Shown: positions 1-6,276 of the stretch, piece by piece | Layout: the number at the start of each line of letters is the position of its first letter | Position numbering within the stretch: the stretch's first letter is position 1 | NCBI GenBank assembly: GCA_903827085.1 | Contig: CAIKHC010000122.1 | Span: 1 to 6,276, forward strand | From: an uncultured Candidatus Nemicrothrix sp. | Lineage (GTDB): Bacteria > Actinomycetota > Acidimicrobiia > Acidimicrobiales > Acidimicrobilacustridaceae | DNA length: 6,276 bases | Reading direction: 5' to 3' | Made by a program: the position numbers and the translations under genes | The notes under the pieces: model-generated | Database searches by the model: none | What the model was told of the DNA's origin: nothing | The model's input: the letters and a program-made list of their open reading frames with translations, nothing else

Positions 1-1551
1 AACCACGGTGAACCTGCGGAACCAGTCGTGCTTGTTTCCGGTTCGGACTTTGTTGCTGCGCCCCGAGTGAATCCTTCCGGCAACGTGCTCACGTGGTTCC
101 GGTGGAATCACCCCGATATGCCATGGGACGGCACCGAACTTTGCGTCGCCTCGATGTACGACGATCAGTCGGATGATGGGCAGATCGTCGTGGGGGAGAC
201 ACGCGTTGTTGCCGGCGGTCGCGATGAGTCCATTACGCAGCCCGAATGGGCACCCGATGGCTCGTTACTTTTCATTTCTGACCGCACCGATTGGTGGAAC
301 CTGTACCAAGTCTCCGCTGAAGCAGTTCATGAATTAGTTGCGAACGCTGTTGCCGCTGACGCAACGCCGATTGCGCCAGTCGATGCCGAGATCGGCGTTC
401 CTCAGTGGGTATTCGATAACTCGCGCTACGCGGTGCTGGCTGACGGCCGCATTCTCGTTGCGTGGTTCAAGCTGGGCATCGATCACCTCGGCGTCATTCC
501 TGCTGGTGGCGGCGCAATGGTTCCGCTTGAGTCGCCGTTCACGGCACTTTCGTCGGTACGCGCGTTTGGTTACGGGGCTGTCGTTGTCGGCGCTTCGGCA
601 ACTTCCGAAGCCGTTGTCGCGGTCCTCGACATTCCGTCGAAGCCAGACATCAATGGTTCGACCGCCGTTCTTTCGGCACCGTTGCGGCCCGCACGCGACT
701 TGGGCGTCGGCACCGAGTGGTACTCGAGGCCTGAATCGATCACGTTCGCCACATCTGGTGATCGGTTTGCACATGGCCTTTACTACCCGCCAACAAACCC
801 AGACTTCACAGCGCCCGACGGCGAGCGCGCGCCGCTCATTGTTCTGAGCCACGGTGGGCCCACGTCGGCTGCCCGTCCGCAACTGAACCTTGGCGTGCAG
901 TTTTGGACGTCACGCGGCTTCGGTGTTGTCGATGTCAACTACGGCGGCTCAACCGGTTACGGCCGTTCCTATCGCCGCCGCCTCATCGGCGAATGGGGGA
1001 TTGTCGATGTCGACGATTCCATAGCCGCAACGCGCCTTCTTGTTGATCGCGGTGACGCGGATCGTGATCGACTCATTATTCGTGGTGGAAGTGCTGGTGG
1101 CTTCACGACACTGAGCGCACTTACGTTCCGCGACGTTTTCGCTGCTGGCTGCAGTCTCTACGGCGTGGCTGATCTTGAAGCCCTGGCCCGCGACACACAC
1201 AAGTTCGAAGCTCGCTATCTCGATTCACTCGTCGGACCTTGGCCCGCTCGTAGTGATATCTACGCCGAGCGTTCGCCGATCCACCATGTTGAAGATCTCG
1301 AATGCCCACTGATCGTTCTGCAGGGACTCGAAGACGAGATCGTTCCGCCGAACCAATCGCAAATGATTGTTGAGGCACTCGATGCCAATGGCGTTCCATG
1401 GGCCTATCTCGAATTCGAAGGCGAACAGCACGGTTTCCGCCAGGCCGCCACGATCAAACGAGCCCTCGAAGCCGAAGCCTACTTCTACAGCAAGGTCCTT
1501 GGCTTCGATCTTGCTGACGATGTCGAACCCATCGACATCGCTCATCTCTGA
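1..1551 (+). CDS. S9 family serine peptidase (prolyl oligopeptidase-like), 5' end cut by window
   Basis: The reading frame is open from base 1, so the gene begins upstream; the GTG at 28 is internal, not a credible start. The visible 516 residues hold the end of a beta-propeller domain (about residues 1-250, with a PWDGTEL motif common in this family) and a C-terminal alpha/beta-hydrolase domain. Catalytic features are visible: an oxyanion-type SHGGPTS motif, the nucleophile in GGSAGG (Ser codon 1090-1092), a probable acid Asp in GLEDEIVPP (codon 1333-1335) and His in GEQHGF (codon 1429-1431). Members of this family cleave short peptides, usually as cytoplasmic dipeptidyl- or acylaminoacyl-peptidases; the exact specificity cannot be read here. 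Whether a signal peptide exists is unknown because the N-terminus is missing. The gene ends 56 bp before serA on the same strand, with no clear terminator, so read-through into serA is possible. Confidence 0.92.
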   Translation, partial: NHGEPAEPVVLVSGSDFVAAPRVNPSGNVLTWFRWNHPDMPWDGTELCVASMYDDQSDDGQIVVGETRVVAGGRDESITQPEWAPDGSLLFISDRTDWWNLYQVSAEAVHELVANAVAADATPIAPVDAEIGVPQWVFDNSRYAVLADGRILVAWFKLGIDHLGVIPAGGGAMVPLESPFTALSSVRAFGYGAVVVGASATSEAVVAVLDIPSKPDINGSTAVLSAPLRPARDLGVGTEWYSRPESITFATSGDRFAHGLYYPPTNPDFTAPDGERAPLIVLSHGGPTSAARPQLNLGVQFWTSRGFGVVDVNYGGSTGYGRSYRRRLIGEWGIVDVDDSIAATRLLVDRGDADRDRLIIRGGSAGGFTTLSALTFRDVFAAGCSLYGVADLEALARDTHKFEARYLDSLVGPWPARSDIYAERSPIHHVEDLECPLIVLQGLEDEIVPPNQSQMIVEALDANGVPWAYLEFEGEQHGFRQAATIKRALEAEAYFYSKVLGFDLADDVEPIDIAHL

Positions 1552-1592
1552 CTTTCCCCGCAACCGGGTTGGCGACCAGACGGTCAGCCCGT

Positions 1593-1597
1593 AAGGA
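1593..1597 (+). promoter_or_regulatory. Ribosome binding site of serA
   Basis: AAGGA lies 10 bases before the ATG at 1608. It decides the start: the frame is open further back to a TTG at 1569, but only the 1608 ATG has a purine-rich site in front, and MARILVTE is the usual SerA N-terminus. Confidence 0.7.
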
Positions 1598-1607
1598 TGG
1601 ACCCCCT

Positions 1608-3164
1608 ATGGCACGGATCCTTGTAACTGAAACCATCGCTGACGGCGGCCTCGACCGCCTTCGCGCTGCTGGCCACACCGTCGATGTGCAGGAGGGCCTG
1701 AGCCCCGAGCAACTGATCGAGGCCATCAAGGGAGCGCACGCGCTCATCATCCGTTCGGCCACTGATGTCACCGCCGAGGTGCTCGCTGCTGGAACCGACC
1801 TCATCGTGGTTGGTCGCGCTGGTATTGGTCTCGACAATGTCGACACTGCGGCCGCCACCGAACGTGGCGTGATGGTTGTGAACGCGCCGCAGTCGAACAT
1901 TCTTTCCGCTGCCGAACACACCATGGCGCTGTTGCTGTCGATGGCCCGCAATGTTCCCCAGGCCCACGCTGCACTCGTTGCCGGCCGCTGGGAACGCAGT
2001 CGCTGGACCGGTGTCGAACTTTCCGACAAGACCCTCGGTGTTGTCGGACTTGGTCGCATCGGCAAGCTCGTCGCCCAACGCGCGATGGCATTCGGCATGA
2101 AGATCGTCGCCTACGACCCCTTCGTTGCTCCCGAGATGGCGCGCAAGATGAACATCGACATTGTCGATCTCGACACATTGCTTGCTGTTTCTGATTTCGT
2201 GACGCTGCATGTGGCCAAGACGCCCGAAACTGTTGGCCTCATTAATGCCGAGCGTTTGGCGAAAGCCAAGAAGGGCATTCGCATTGTGAATGTCGCTCGT
2301 GGCGGCATCATCGTTGAAAGCGATCTGGCTGACGCGATTCGTTCTGGTCATGTTGGTGGCGCGGCCATCGACGTGTTCGATAAAGAACCCACCACCGAAT
2401 CTCCGTTGTTCGAACTTCCCGAGGTTGTTGTCACGCCGCATCTCGGTGCCAGCACCCACGAAGCCCAGGACAAAGCCGGCGATACCATCGCCGAAATGGT
2501 CGGCCTTGCTCTTGCCGGCGAGTTTGTTCCGTTTGCGGTGAATGTGAATGCAGCTGAAGCCAGCGAAACCGTTCGTCCGTTCCTCTCGCTCGCTGAACGT
2601 CTCGGCGCAACCTTTGGCGGGCTTGCCACTGGTGTTGAGTCGCTTGAGATTTCTTATGAAGGCGAAATCGGCGGTTACGACACACGCATCCTGACGCTGT
2701 CATTGCTCAAGGGTTTCTTTGGTCGCATTAGTGACGACCCGGTGTCGTATGTGAACGCGCCGAAGATGGCCGAAGAGCGCGGCATCACCGTCACCGAATC
2801 GACTACAACGACGGCGCACAACTTTGTGAACCTCATCACCATTCGTGGTGGCGCTCATTCGCTGGCCGGCACCCTCATGGGTCTCGATGGCGAAGCTCGC
2901 CTTGTGATGGTCGACGATCACCGCGTTGATGTTCCGCCGGCCAATCACATGCTCGTGGTTCGTAACGACGATCGCCCCGGCATGATCGGTCTTGTGGGCA
3001 CCATCGTTGGCGAAGCTGGCCTCAACATTGCCGACATGGACGTCGGTCAGGCCCCCAATGGCGCCTCGGCGATGATGGTCCTCTCGATCACCGGTGCAGT
3101 GCCGGCCGAGGTATGCGAGCGCCTTCGTGGCATCGAAGGAATCGTTTCCGTCGACGCCATCTGA
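1608..3164 (+). CDS. serA: D-3-phosphoglycerate dehydrogenase, long form with ACT domain
   Basis: SerA oxidises 3-phosphoglycerate to 3-phosphohydroxypyruvate with NAD+, the first step of cytoplasmic serine synthesis. The 518-residue product is close to the 528-residue M. tuberculosis enzyme. Order of domains: substrate/NAD-binding catalytic core (about 1-315), an intervening allosteric substrate-binding type domain (about 318-445) and a C-terminal ACT domain (about 447-518). Visible motifs are the Rossmann GLGRIG (147-152) with Asp170 at the end of the next strand, and the 2-hydroxyacid dehydrogenase triad Arg231 (in ARGG), Glu260 (in DKEP) and His278 (in PHLGAST). The ACT domain keeps RNDDRPGMIG (452-461) and Asn473 in GLNI, the region where serine binds in related enzymes, so serine feedback inhibition is likely. 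The enzyme is intact with no frameshift. Downstream lies the 233-bp leuA leader region; no U-tailed terminator for serA itself was found. Confidence 0.97.
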   Translation: MARILVTETIADGGLDRLRAAGHTVDVQEGLSPEQLIEAIKGAHALIIRSATDVTAEVLAAGTDLIVVGRAGIGLDNVDTAAATERGVMVVNAPQSNILSAAEHTMALLLSMARNVPQAHAALVAGRWERSRWTGVELSDKTLGVVGLGRIGKLVAQRAMAFGMKIVAYDPFVAPEMARKMNIDIVDLDTLLAVSDFVTLHVAKTPETVGLINAERLAKAKKGIRIVNVARGGIIVESDLADAIRSGHVGGAAIDVFDKEPTTESPLFELPEVVVTPHLGASTHEAQDKAGDTIAEMVGLALAGEFVPFAVNVNAAEASETVRPFLSLAERLGATFGGLATGVESLEISYEGEIGGYDTRILTLSLLKGFFGRISDDPVSYVNAPKMAEERGITVTESTTTTAHNFVNLITIRGGAHSLAGTLMGLDGEARLVMVDDHRVDVPPANHMLVVRNDDRPGMIGLVGTIVGEAGLNIADMDVGQAPNGASAMMVLSITGAVPAEVCERLRGIEGIVSVDAI

Positions 3165-3190
3165 GGCCCACCCTCCCTTTGGGGGAGCGG

Positions 3191-3202
3191 GGGGAATTCC
3201 CC
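3191..3202. repeat. 12-bp perfect palindrome GGGGAATTCCCC
   Basis: Both strands read GGGGAATTCCCC. It sits 27 bp after the serA stop and just upstream of the proposed leuA leader promoter. A smaller inverted repeat precedes it (CTCCC at 3173-3177 with GGGAG at 3183-3187). As RNA it would give a 4-bp stem with an AAUU loop, but no U tract follows, so a serA intrinsic terminator is not supported. An operator for a dimeric regulator is possible; I do not recognise the site. Confidence 0.4.
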
Positions 3203-3206
3203 ATGG

Positions 3207-3235
3207 TTGCTTTCGTCATAGGAAACCGGCAGACT
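3207..3235 (+). promoter_or_regulatory. Candidate promoter of the leuA leader
   Basis: TTGCTT (3207-3212) resembles a -35 box, and CAGACT (3230-3235) stands 17 bp later as a weak -10 hexamer that keeps the conserved A at its second and T at its last position. Transcription would begin about 7 bases after the -10, essentially on the A of the leader-peptide ATG at 3242. This is pattern matching to a loose consensus; the main support is that some promoter must lie upstream of the attenuator. Confidence 0.35.
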
Positions 3236-3241
3236 CTCGTC

Positions 3242-3277
3242 ATGCGTTCTTTCTCCTTGGAGCTTCTACTTCGTTAG
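3242..3277 (+). CDS. Leucine-rich leader peptide of the leuA attenuator (11 aa)
   Basis: ATG at 3242 opens an 11-codon frame, MRSFSLELLLR, ending in TAG at 3275-3277. Four of eleven residues are Leu, three of them consecutive (CTT CTA CTT at 3263-3271), directly before a hairpin and an intrinsic terminator upstream of the leucine-pathway gene leuA. This is the arrangement of ribosome-mediated attenuation: ribosomes short of Leu-tRNA stall here and change folding downstream. CTA is not used for Leu anywhere in serA or leuA in this window, so it looks chosen for sensitivity, much as the E. coli leu leader uses CUA codons. No good Shine-Dalgarno is present; the nearest AGGA (3220-3223) is 18 bases away. 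The leader may therefore be translated from a leaderless transcript. The peptide itself probably has no function. Confidence 0.78.
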   Translation: MRSFSLELLLR

Positions 3278-3302
3278 GCGGGTGCCACATATGGCGCCTG
3301 CC
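3277..3302 (+). promoter_or_regulatory. Attenuator hairpin next to the leader stop codon (1:2 stem)
   Basis: GGCGGGUGCCA (3277-3287) pairs along its full 11 bases with UGGCGCCUGCC (3292-3302), with two G-U pairs and a CAUA loop. The 5' arm begins on the last base of the leader TAG. It abuts the terminator stem, whose first paired base is 3303, so both can form together. A ribosome stalled on the Leu codons would cover much of the 5' arm. The freed 3' arm could then pair GGCGC (3293-3297) with GCGCC (3311-3315), which is incompatible with the terminator and may be the antiterminator. That alternative is only 5 G-C pairs, so its role is a proposal. Confidence 0.7.
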
Positions 3303-3335
3303 AACCTCCTGCGCCCTCGGGCCGGGAGGTTTTTT
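3303..3335 (+). terminator. Intrinsic terminator of the leuA attenuator
   Basis: AACCUCC (3303-3309) pairs with GGAGGUU (3325-3331). The stem continues through U3310-G3324 and G3311-C3323 and, after a one-base bulge, GCC (3313-3315) pairs with GGC (3320-3322) around a CUCG tetraloop. A run of six T (3330-3335) completes a strong Rho-independent terminator. It lies 62 bp before the leuA start, downstream of the leucine leader, so it would end transcription when leucine is plentiful rather than terminate serA only. It could in principle also stop read-through from serA. Confidence 0.87.
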
Positions 3336-3361
3336 CGTTCTCCGGCCAGTTTCCGTTTGTC

Positions 3362-3394
3362 CCCCGAAAAGCACCACATGCCCCGAAAGGCACC
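3362..3394 (+). repeat. Direct repeat duplicating the leuA ribosome-binding segment
   Basis: CCCCGAAAAGCACC (3362-3375) and CCCCGAAAGGCACC (3381-3394) match at 13 of 14 positions with a 19-bp period, and each is followed by an ATG (3378 and 3398). The second copy carries the better Shine-Dalgarno, AAAGG (3386-3390), 7 bases before the leuA ATG. The first ATG opens a 7-codon frame, MPRKAPL, whose TGA (3399-3401) overlaps the leuA start as ATGA. This could couple translation or could be the relic of a small tandem duplication. Confidence 0.65.
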
Positions 3395-3397
3395 GTT

Positions 3398-4978
3398 ATG
3401 AGCACCACCGATACCACCGCAGCAGCCGACAGAGTCATCATTTTCGACACGACCCTTCGTGACGGCGAACAGTCGCCGGGAATCTCGCTCGATCAAGGCG
3501 AGAAGGTCGAAATCGCCGAGCAACTCGCTCGTCTCGGTGTCGATGTGATTGAGGCTGGTTTCCCGATCGCGAGCCAGGGCGACTTTGAATCGGTGCAGGC
3601 CATCGCAAAGTCTGTACGTGGGCCTGTGATCTGTGGTTTGTCTCGCACCGCGCTTGGTGACGTCGATCGGTGCTGGGAAGCAATCGAATCAGCGGAGCGT
3701 CCTCGCATCCACGTCTTTATTGCCACCAGCGAAACGCATATGAAGCACAAACTGCGTATGACGCCAGATCAGGTGAAGGCTGAGGCGGCGTCGGGCGTTG
3801 CTCGTGCTCGTTCCTACACCGACGATGTTGAGTTCTCGCCAGAAGACGCGTCGCGTTCCGACTTCGACTTCATGTGCGAGGTTCTGCAGATCGCTGTCGA
3901 CAATGGCGCGACCACGCTGAACATTCCCGACACTGTGGGCTTTGCTGTTCCGCAGGAATACGCCGAACGTCTGGCCAATGTCCGCAAGGTCGTCAAGGGC
4001 GACTACATCATTTCCACCCATTGCCACAACGATCTGGGCATGGCCGTTGCTAATTCGCTTGCTGCGGTGCAGTTAGGTGCTCGTCAGGTCGAATGTGCCG
4101 TCAATGGTTTGGGCGAGCGTGCGGGTAACGCTGCGCTTGAAGAGATTGTGATGGCACTGCGCACTCGTTCCGATTACTTCGGTGGTATCGATACCGGCAT
4201 CAAGTCGGAGGAACTGGCCCGCACCTCGCGTTTGGTGAGCCGCCTGACCGGTTACCCCGTGCAATACAACAAGGCTGTTGTTGGTCGTAATGCCTTTGCG
4301 CACGAATCAGGTATCCATCAGCACGGTGTTCTGAACGAGCGCACCACCTACGAAATCATGGACCCAGCCGCAGTTGGCCAGGGCGAATCAAAAATCGTTC
4401 TGGGCAAGCACTCAGGCCGTCACGCGTTCGCCGACACATTGAAGAAGATGGGTTACGACCTGCACGGTGATGCGCTGAATCAGGTCTTCACTCGCTTCAA
4501 GGAACTGGCCGATCGCAAGGTCGAGCTGAGCGACGCCGATCTTGAAGCGTTGGTGGCCGAGGAAATGGGTGACACCGTTCGCTACGCATTCTCGCTGGTC
4601 TCGCTTGATAGCCACGGTGGTTCGAGTTCGACGCCGACAGCAACGATTGTGCTCGATCACGACGGAACCAAGATCGAAGCTACTGCTGAAGGTTCGGGCA
4701 TGGTCGATGCCGCTTGCGCTGCGATCCACAAAGCAACTGGCATTACGGGCACCCTCACCGACTACGCCGTTACTTCTGTGACCGGAGGCGTCGATGCGCT
4801 GGCCGACGTTGCCCTGCGCTTCGAGGTGGACGGTGTTTCGATGCCAGGTCGTGGCCTGTCCACCGATGTGGTCGAAGCCTCAGCACGGGCGCTGCTCAAC
4901 GCACTGAACCGCATCGTGCGAGTGCGTGACACCGGCGAAGACCCGACCGCAGTGTCGCGGCCGGGCTCGCTCAGTTAG
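3398..4978 (+). CDS. leuA: 2-isopropylmalate synthase
   Basis: LeuA condenses 2-ketoisovalerate with acetyl-CoA to give 2-isopropylmalate, the committed step of leucine synthesis, in the cytoplasm. The 526-residue product matches the E. coli-type enzyme (523 aa). The TIM-barrel catalytic domain (about 12-285) begins with FDTTLRDGEQSPG (Asp17 metal ligand, Arg21 catalytic). It carries the metal site THCHND (His208, His210) and GLGERAGN (Asn244). A linker region includes HESGIHQHGVL (302-312) and LGKHSGRHAF (335-344), and a C-terminal leucine-binding regulatory domain (about 395-510) ends in the typical GRGLSTDVVEASARALLNALNRI stretch (484-506). Feedback inhibition by leucine is therefore expected. 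The ATG at 3398 has AAAGG 7 bases upstream. Citramalate and homocitrate synthases are relatives, but the linker and regulatory sequences fit LeuA best. Expression appears controlled by the leucine attenuator upstream. The gene converges on leuD with one base between stop codons. Confidence 0.95.
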   Translation: MSTTDTTAAADRVIIFDTTLRDGEQSPGISLDQGEKVEIAEQLARLGVDVIEAGFPIASQGDFESVQAIAKSVRGPVICGLSRTALGDVDRCWEAIESAERPRIHVFIATSETHMKHKLRMTPDQVKAEAASGVARARSYTDDVEFSPEDASRSDFDFMCEVLQIAVDNGATTLNIPDTVGFAVPQEYAERLANVRKVVKGDYIISTHCHNDLGMAVANSLAAVQLGARQVECAVNGLGERAGNAALEEIVMALRTRSDYFGGIDTGIKSEELARTSRLVSRLTGYPVQYNKAVVGRNAFAHESGIHQHGVLNERTTYEIMDPAAVGQGESKIVLGKHSGRHAFADTLKKMGYDLHGDALNQVFTRFKELADRKVELSDADLEALVAEEMGDTVRYAFSLVSLDSHGGSSSTPTATIVLDHDGTKIEATAEGSGMVDAACAAIHKATGITGTLTDYAVTSVTGGVDALADVALRFEVDGVSMPGRGLSTDVVEASARALLNALNRIVRVRDTGEDPTAVSRPGSLS

Positions 4979-4979
4979 T

Positions 4980-5576
4980 TCATCGATTCGTTGCTGGCAT
5001 CCACGCCGGGCGAGTTGCCTCGAACGCGGTGATCGCGTCGACGTGCTGCAACGTGATGCCGATGTCGTCGAGACCATTCAGGAAACGATCCTGAGTGGAA
5101 TCGTCAAGCGGAAACTCGATGTCGATATCGAGTGCAGGAACCACAACGCGCTTGGTAGCGATGTCGATCGTGATCTCAACGGTTGGATCGGCTTCAACGG
5201 CACGAAGGATGCGGTCGCTCACGTCGGCGGGAAGCACGACAGGCACGAGTCCGTTCTTCGCTGAGTTGTTGCGGAAGATGTCGCCGAAGCGAGGAGCGAT
5301 CACGGCCGCAAATCCGTAATCCATGATCGACCACACGGCGTGTTCACGTGATGAACCCACACCGAAGTTCGCGCCGGCCACAAGGATGTTGGCACCTGCG
5401 AACTGGGGAAGGTTCATGACGAATTCCGGATCTTCACGCCATTCAGAGAACAGGCCCTGGCCGAAGCCGGTGCGCTCGACGCGCTTGAGCCAATCGCTGG
5501 GGATGATCTGATCGGTATCGACATCGGAACGGTCGAGTGGAAGTGCGGTTCCGGTGATGGTGATAACTGGTTCCAT
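4980..5576 (-). CDS. leuD: 3-isopropylmalate dehydratase small subunit
   Basis: LeuD is the swivel-domain subunit that joins LeuC to isomerise 2-isopropylmalate to 3-isopropylmalate. The start is the ATG at 5576, giving 198 residues (E. coli 201) that begin MEPVITITG. The frame is open further upstream, but that part overlaps the leuC coding end and lacks family similarity. Motifs: VDTDQIIPSDWLKRVERTGFG (19-39) and GANFGVGSSREHAVW (68-82), which binds substrate in the family, then FGDIFRNNSAKNGL (97-110). The usual Cys of GCGSSREHAPW is Val here and the Pro is Val, mild variations. leuD follows leuC by 16 bp, so the two are co-transcribed; only a weak GAGAA-type ribosome site is visible before the start. 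Its stop codon lies one base from that of leuA, and no terminator hairpin was seen between them. Confidence 0.95.
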   Translation of the reverse strand: MEPVITITGTALPLDRSDVDTDQIIPSDWLKRVERTGFGQGLFSEWREDPEFVMNLPQFAGANILVAGANFGVGSSREHAVWSIMDYGFAAVIAPRFGDIFRNNSAKNGLVPVVLPADVSDRILRAVEADPTVEITIDIATKRVVVPALDIDIEFPLDDSTQDRFLNGLDDIGITLQHVDAITAFEATRPAWMPATNR

Positions 5577-5592
5577 GATGTTCTCAGTTCTC

Positions 5593-6276
5593 TCAGGCCA
5601 GATCGCGGGGATCGGCAAAGGTTCCAGCGATAGCGGTTGCTGCAGCGACGGCGGGGGAGACGAGGTGAGTGCGGCCACCCTTGCCCTGTCGTCCTTCGAA
5701 ATTGCGGTTCGAGGTTGAAGCGGAACGTTCACCCGGTGCCAACTTGTCGGGGTTCATTGCGAGACACATCGAACAGCCTGGTTCGCGCCAATCGAAACCG
5801 GCAGCGGTGAAGATCTTGTCGAGCCCTTCGGCTTCGGCCTGACCCTTCACCATGAACGAACCAGGAACGACCATGGCACGGACACCGGCCGCAACCTGAC
5901 GACCTTCGGCGACTGCTGCTGCAGCTCGGAGGTCTTCGATGCGACTATTTGTGCACGAACCGATGAACACCGTTTGTACCGGGATGTCCTTGATTGGTGT
6001 ACCTGCAGTGAGGCCCATGTACTCGAGCGCACGTGCCGCAGCGTCGCGGTCGGCTGAATCGGCAAACGACGCGGGGTCTGGCACATTGGCATCGAGTTCG
6101 ATGACCTGGCCGGGATTGGTGCCCCATGAAACAAACGGACGAAGTTTCGTTGCATCGATGTCGACAACCTTGTCGAACACTGCACCTTCGTCGGTGGGGA
6201 GTGTGCGCCAGTATTCGATGGCAGCGTCCCAGTCGGCACCGGTGGGGGCGTACTTGCGGCCCTTGAGGTAGTCAAA
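5593..6276 (-). CDS. leuC: 3-isopropylmalate dehydratase large subunit, C-terminal half (cut by window)
   Basis: The frame is open to the right edge, so the start lies beyond 6276; the GTG at 6180 is an internal Val. The visible 227 residues are roughly the C-terminal half of a ~470-residue LeuC. They open with [19 protein letters not shown] and continue with [12 protein letters not shown], both characteristic of LeuC. All three [4Fe-4S] cluster cysteines are present: in GSCTNSR (codon 5953-5955) and two in GCSMC (codons 5773-5775 and 5764-5766). Downstream come NRNFEGRQG and the [16 protein letters not shown] tail. LeuC carries the cluster and catalyses dehydration/rehydration together with LeuD. 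It is the upstream gene of a leuCD operon; the promoter and any leader are outside the window. Confidence 0.97.
   Translation of the reverse strand, partial: FDYLKGRKYAPTGADWDAAIEYWRTLPTDEGAVFDKVVDIDATKLRPFVSWGTNPGQVIELDANVPDPASFADSADRDAAARALEYMGLTAGTPIKDIPVQTVFIGSCTNSRIEDLRAAAAVAEGRQVAAGVRAMVVPGSFMVKGQAEAEGLDKIFTAAGFDWREPGCSMCLAMNPDKLAPGERSASTSNRNFEGRQGKGGRTHLVSPAVAAATAIAGTFADPRDLA

Noticed and set aside
1561..1571. CAACCGGGTTG inverted repeat between the peptidase and serA, considered as a terminator
   Set aside because: The stem is about 4-5 bp with a tiny loop and no T tract, so it is not a credible terminator; too short to claim as an operator.
1569..1598. TTGGCG ... AAGGAT as a serA promoter
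   Set aside because: Both boxes are weak and the -10 coincides with the Shine-Dalgarno; not enough to list.
1454..2098. 214-codon minus-strand frame across the S9 peptidase/serA junction
   Set aside because: Ser/Arg/Pro-rich translation typical of antisense frames, overlapping two well-supported genes.
1584..2459. 291-codon open frame on the minus strand opposite serA
   Set aside because: It is the antisense shadow of serA in GC-rich codon-biased DNA; the translation is low-complexity, matches no family, and lies wholly across a certain gene.
3181..3194. G-quadruplex from the two G runs
   Set aside because: Only two long G runs separated by AGC, so four separate tracts of three G's are not cleanly available.
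3165..3397. T-box or other tRNA/metabolite riboswitch upstream of leuA
   Set aside because: No T-box TGGN-containing bulge or stem I features recognised; the Leu-rich frame explains leucine sensing more simply.
3094..3462. 122-codon plus-strand frame spanning the serA end, the attenuator and the leuA start
   Set aside because: It overlaps serA and leuA and runs through the terminator hairpins; composition is erratic and the RNA structures explain the region better.

Overview
This 6.3 kb window is chromosomal biosynthetic DNA from a fairly GC-rich bacterium, most likely an actinomycete. The evidence is the codon use, a long-form SerA with an intervening domain plus ACT domain, an actinobacterial-style S9 peptidase, and the overall feel of the proteins. 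LeuA is the E. coli-like ~520-residue form, not the longer form of Mycobacterium, Corynebacterium and Streptomyces. That leans towards a deep lineage such as Acidimicrobiia, but this placement is an inference.

Layout. Positions 1-1551 (+) hold the 3' part of an S9 (prolyl oligopeptidase-like) serine peptidase whose start lies left of the window. After 56 bp comes serA (1608-3164, +), D-3-phosphoglycerate dehydrogenase. A 233-bp intergenic region (3165-3397) is the most information-rich part of the window. It holds a GC palindrome, a candidate promoter, an 11-codon leucine-rich leader peptide (MRSFSLELLLR), an 11-bp hairpin starting on the leader's stop codon, an intrinsic terminator with a six-T tract, and a duplicated ribosome-binding/start segment. 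It is followed by leuA (3398-4978, +), 2-isopropylmalate synthase. On the opposite strand leuC (5593 to beyond 6276, 5' end missing) and leuD (4980-5576) form an operon that converges on leuA, with one base between the leuA and leuD stop codons.

Function. LeuA makes 2-isopropylmalate from 2-ketoisovalerate and acetyl-CoA, and LeuCD isomerises it to 3-isopropylmalate. leuB, for the next step, is not in the window. SerA starts serine synthesis. The structures upstream of leuA look like a classical ribosome-mediated leucine attenuator. It can act on leuA only, because leuCD is transcribed from elsewhere on the other strand. No mobile element, tRNA, rRNA or CRISPR array was seen.
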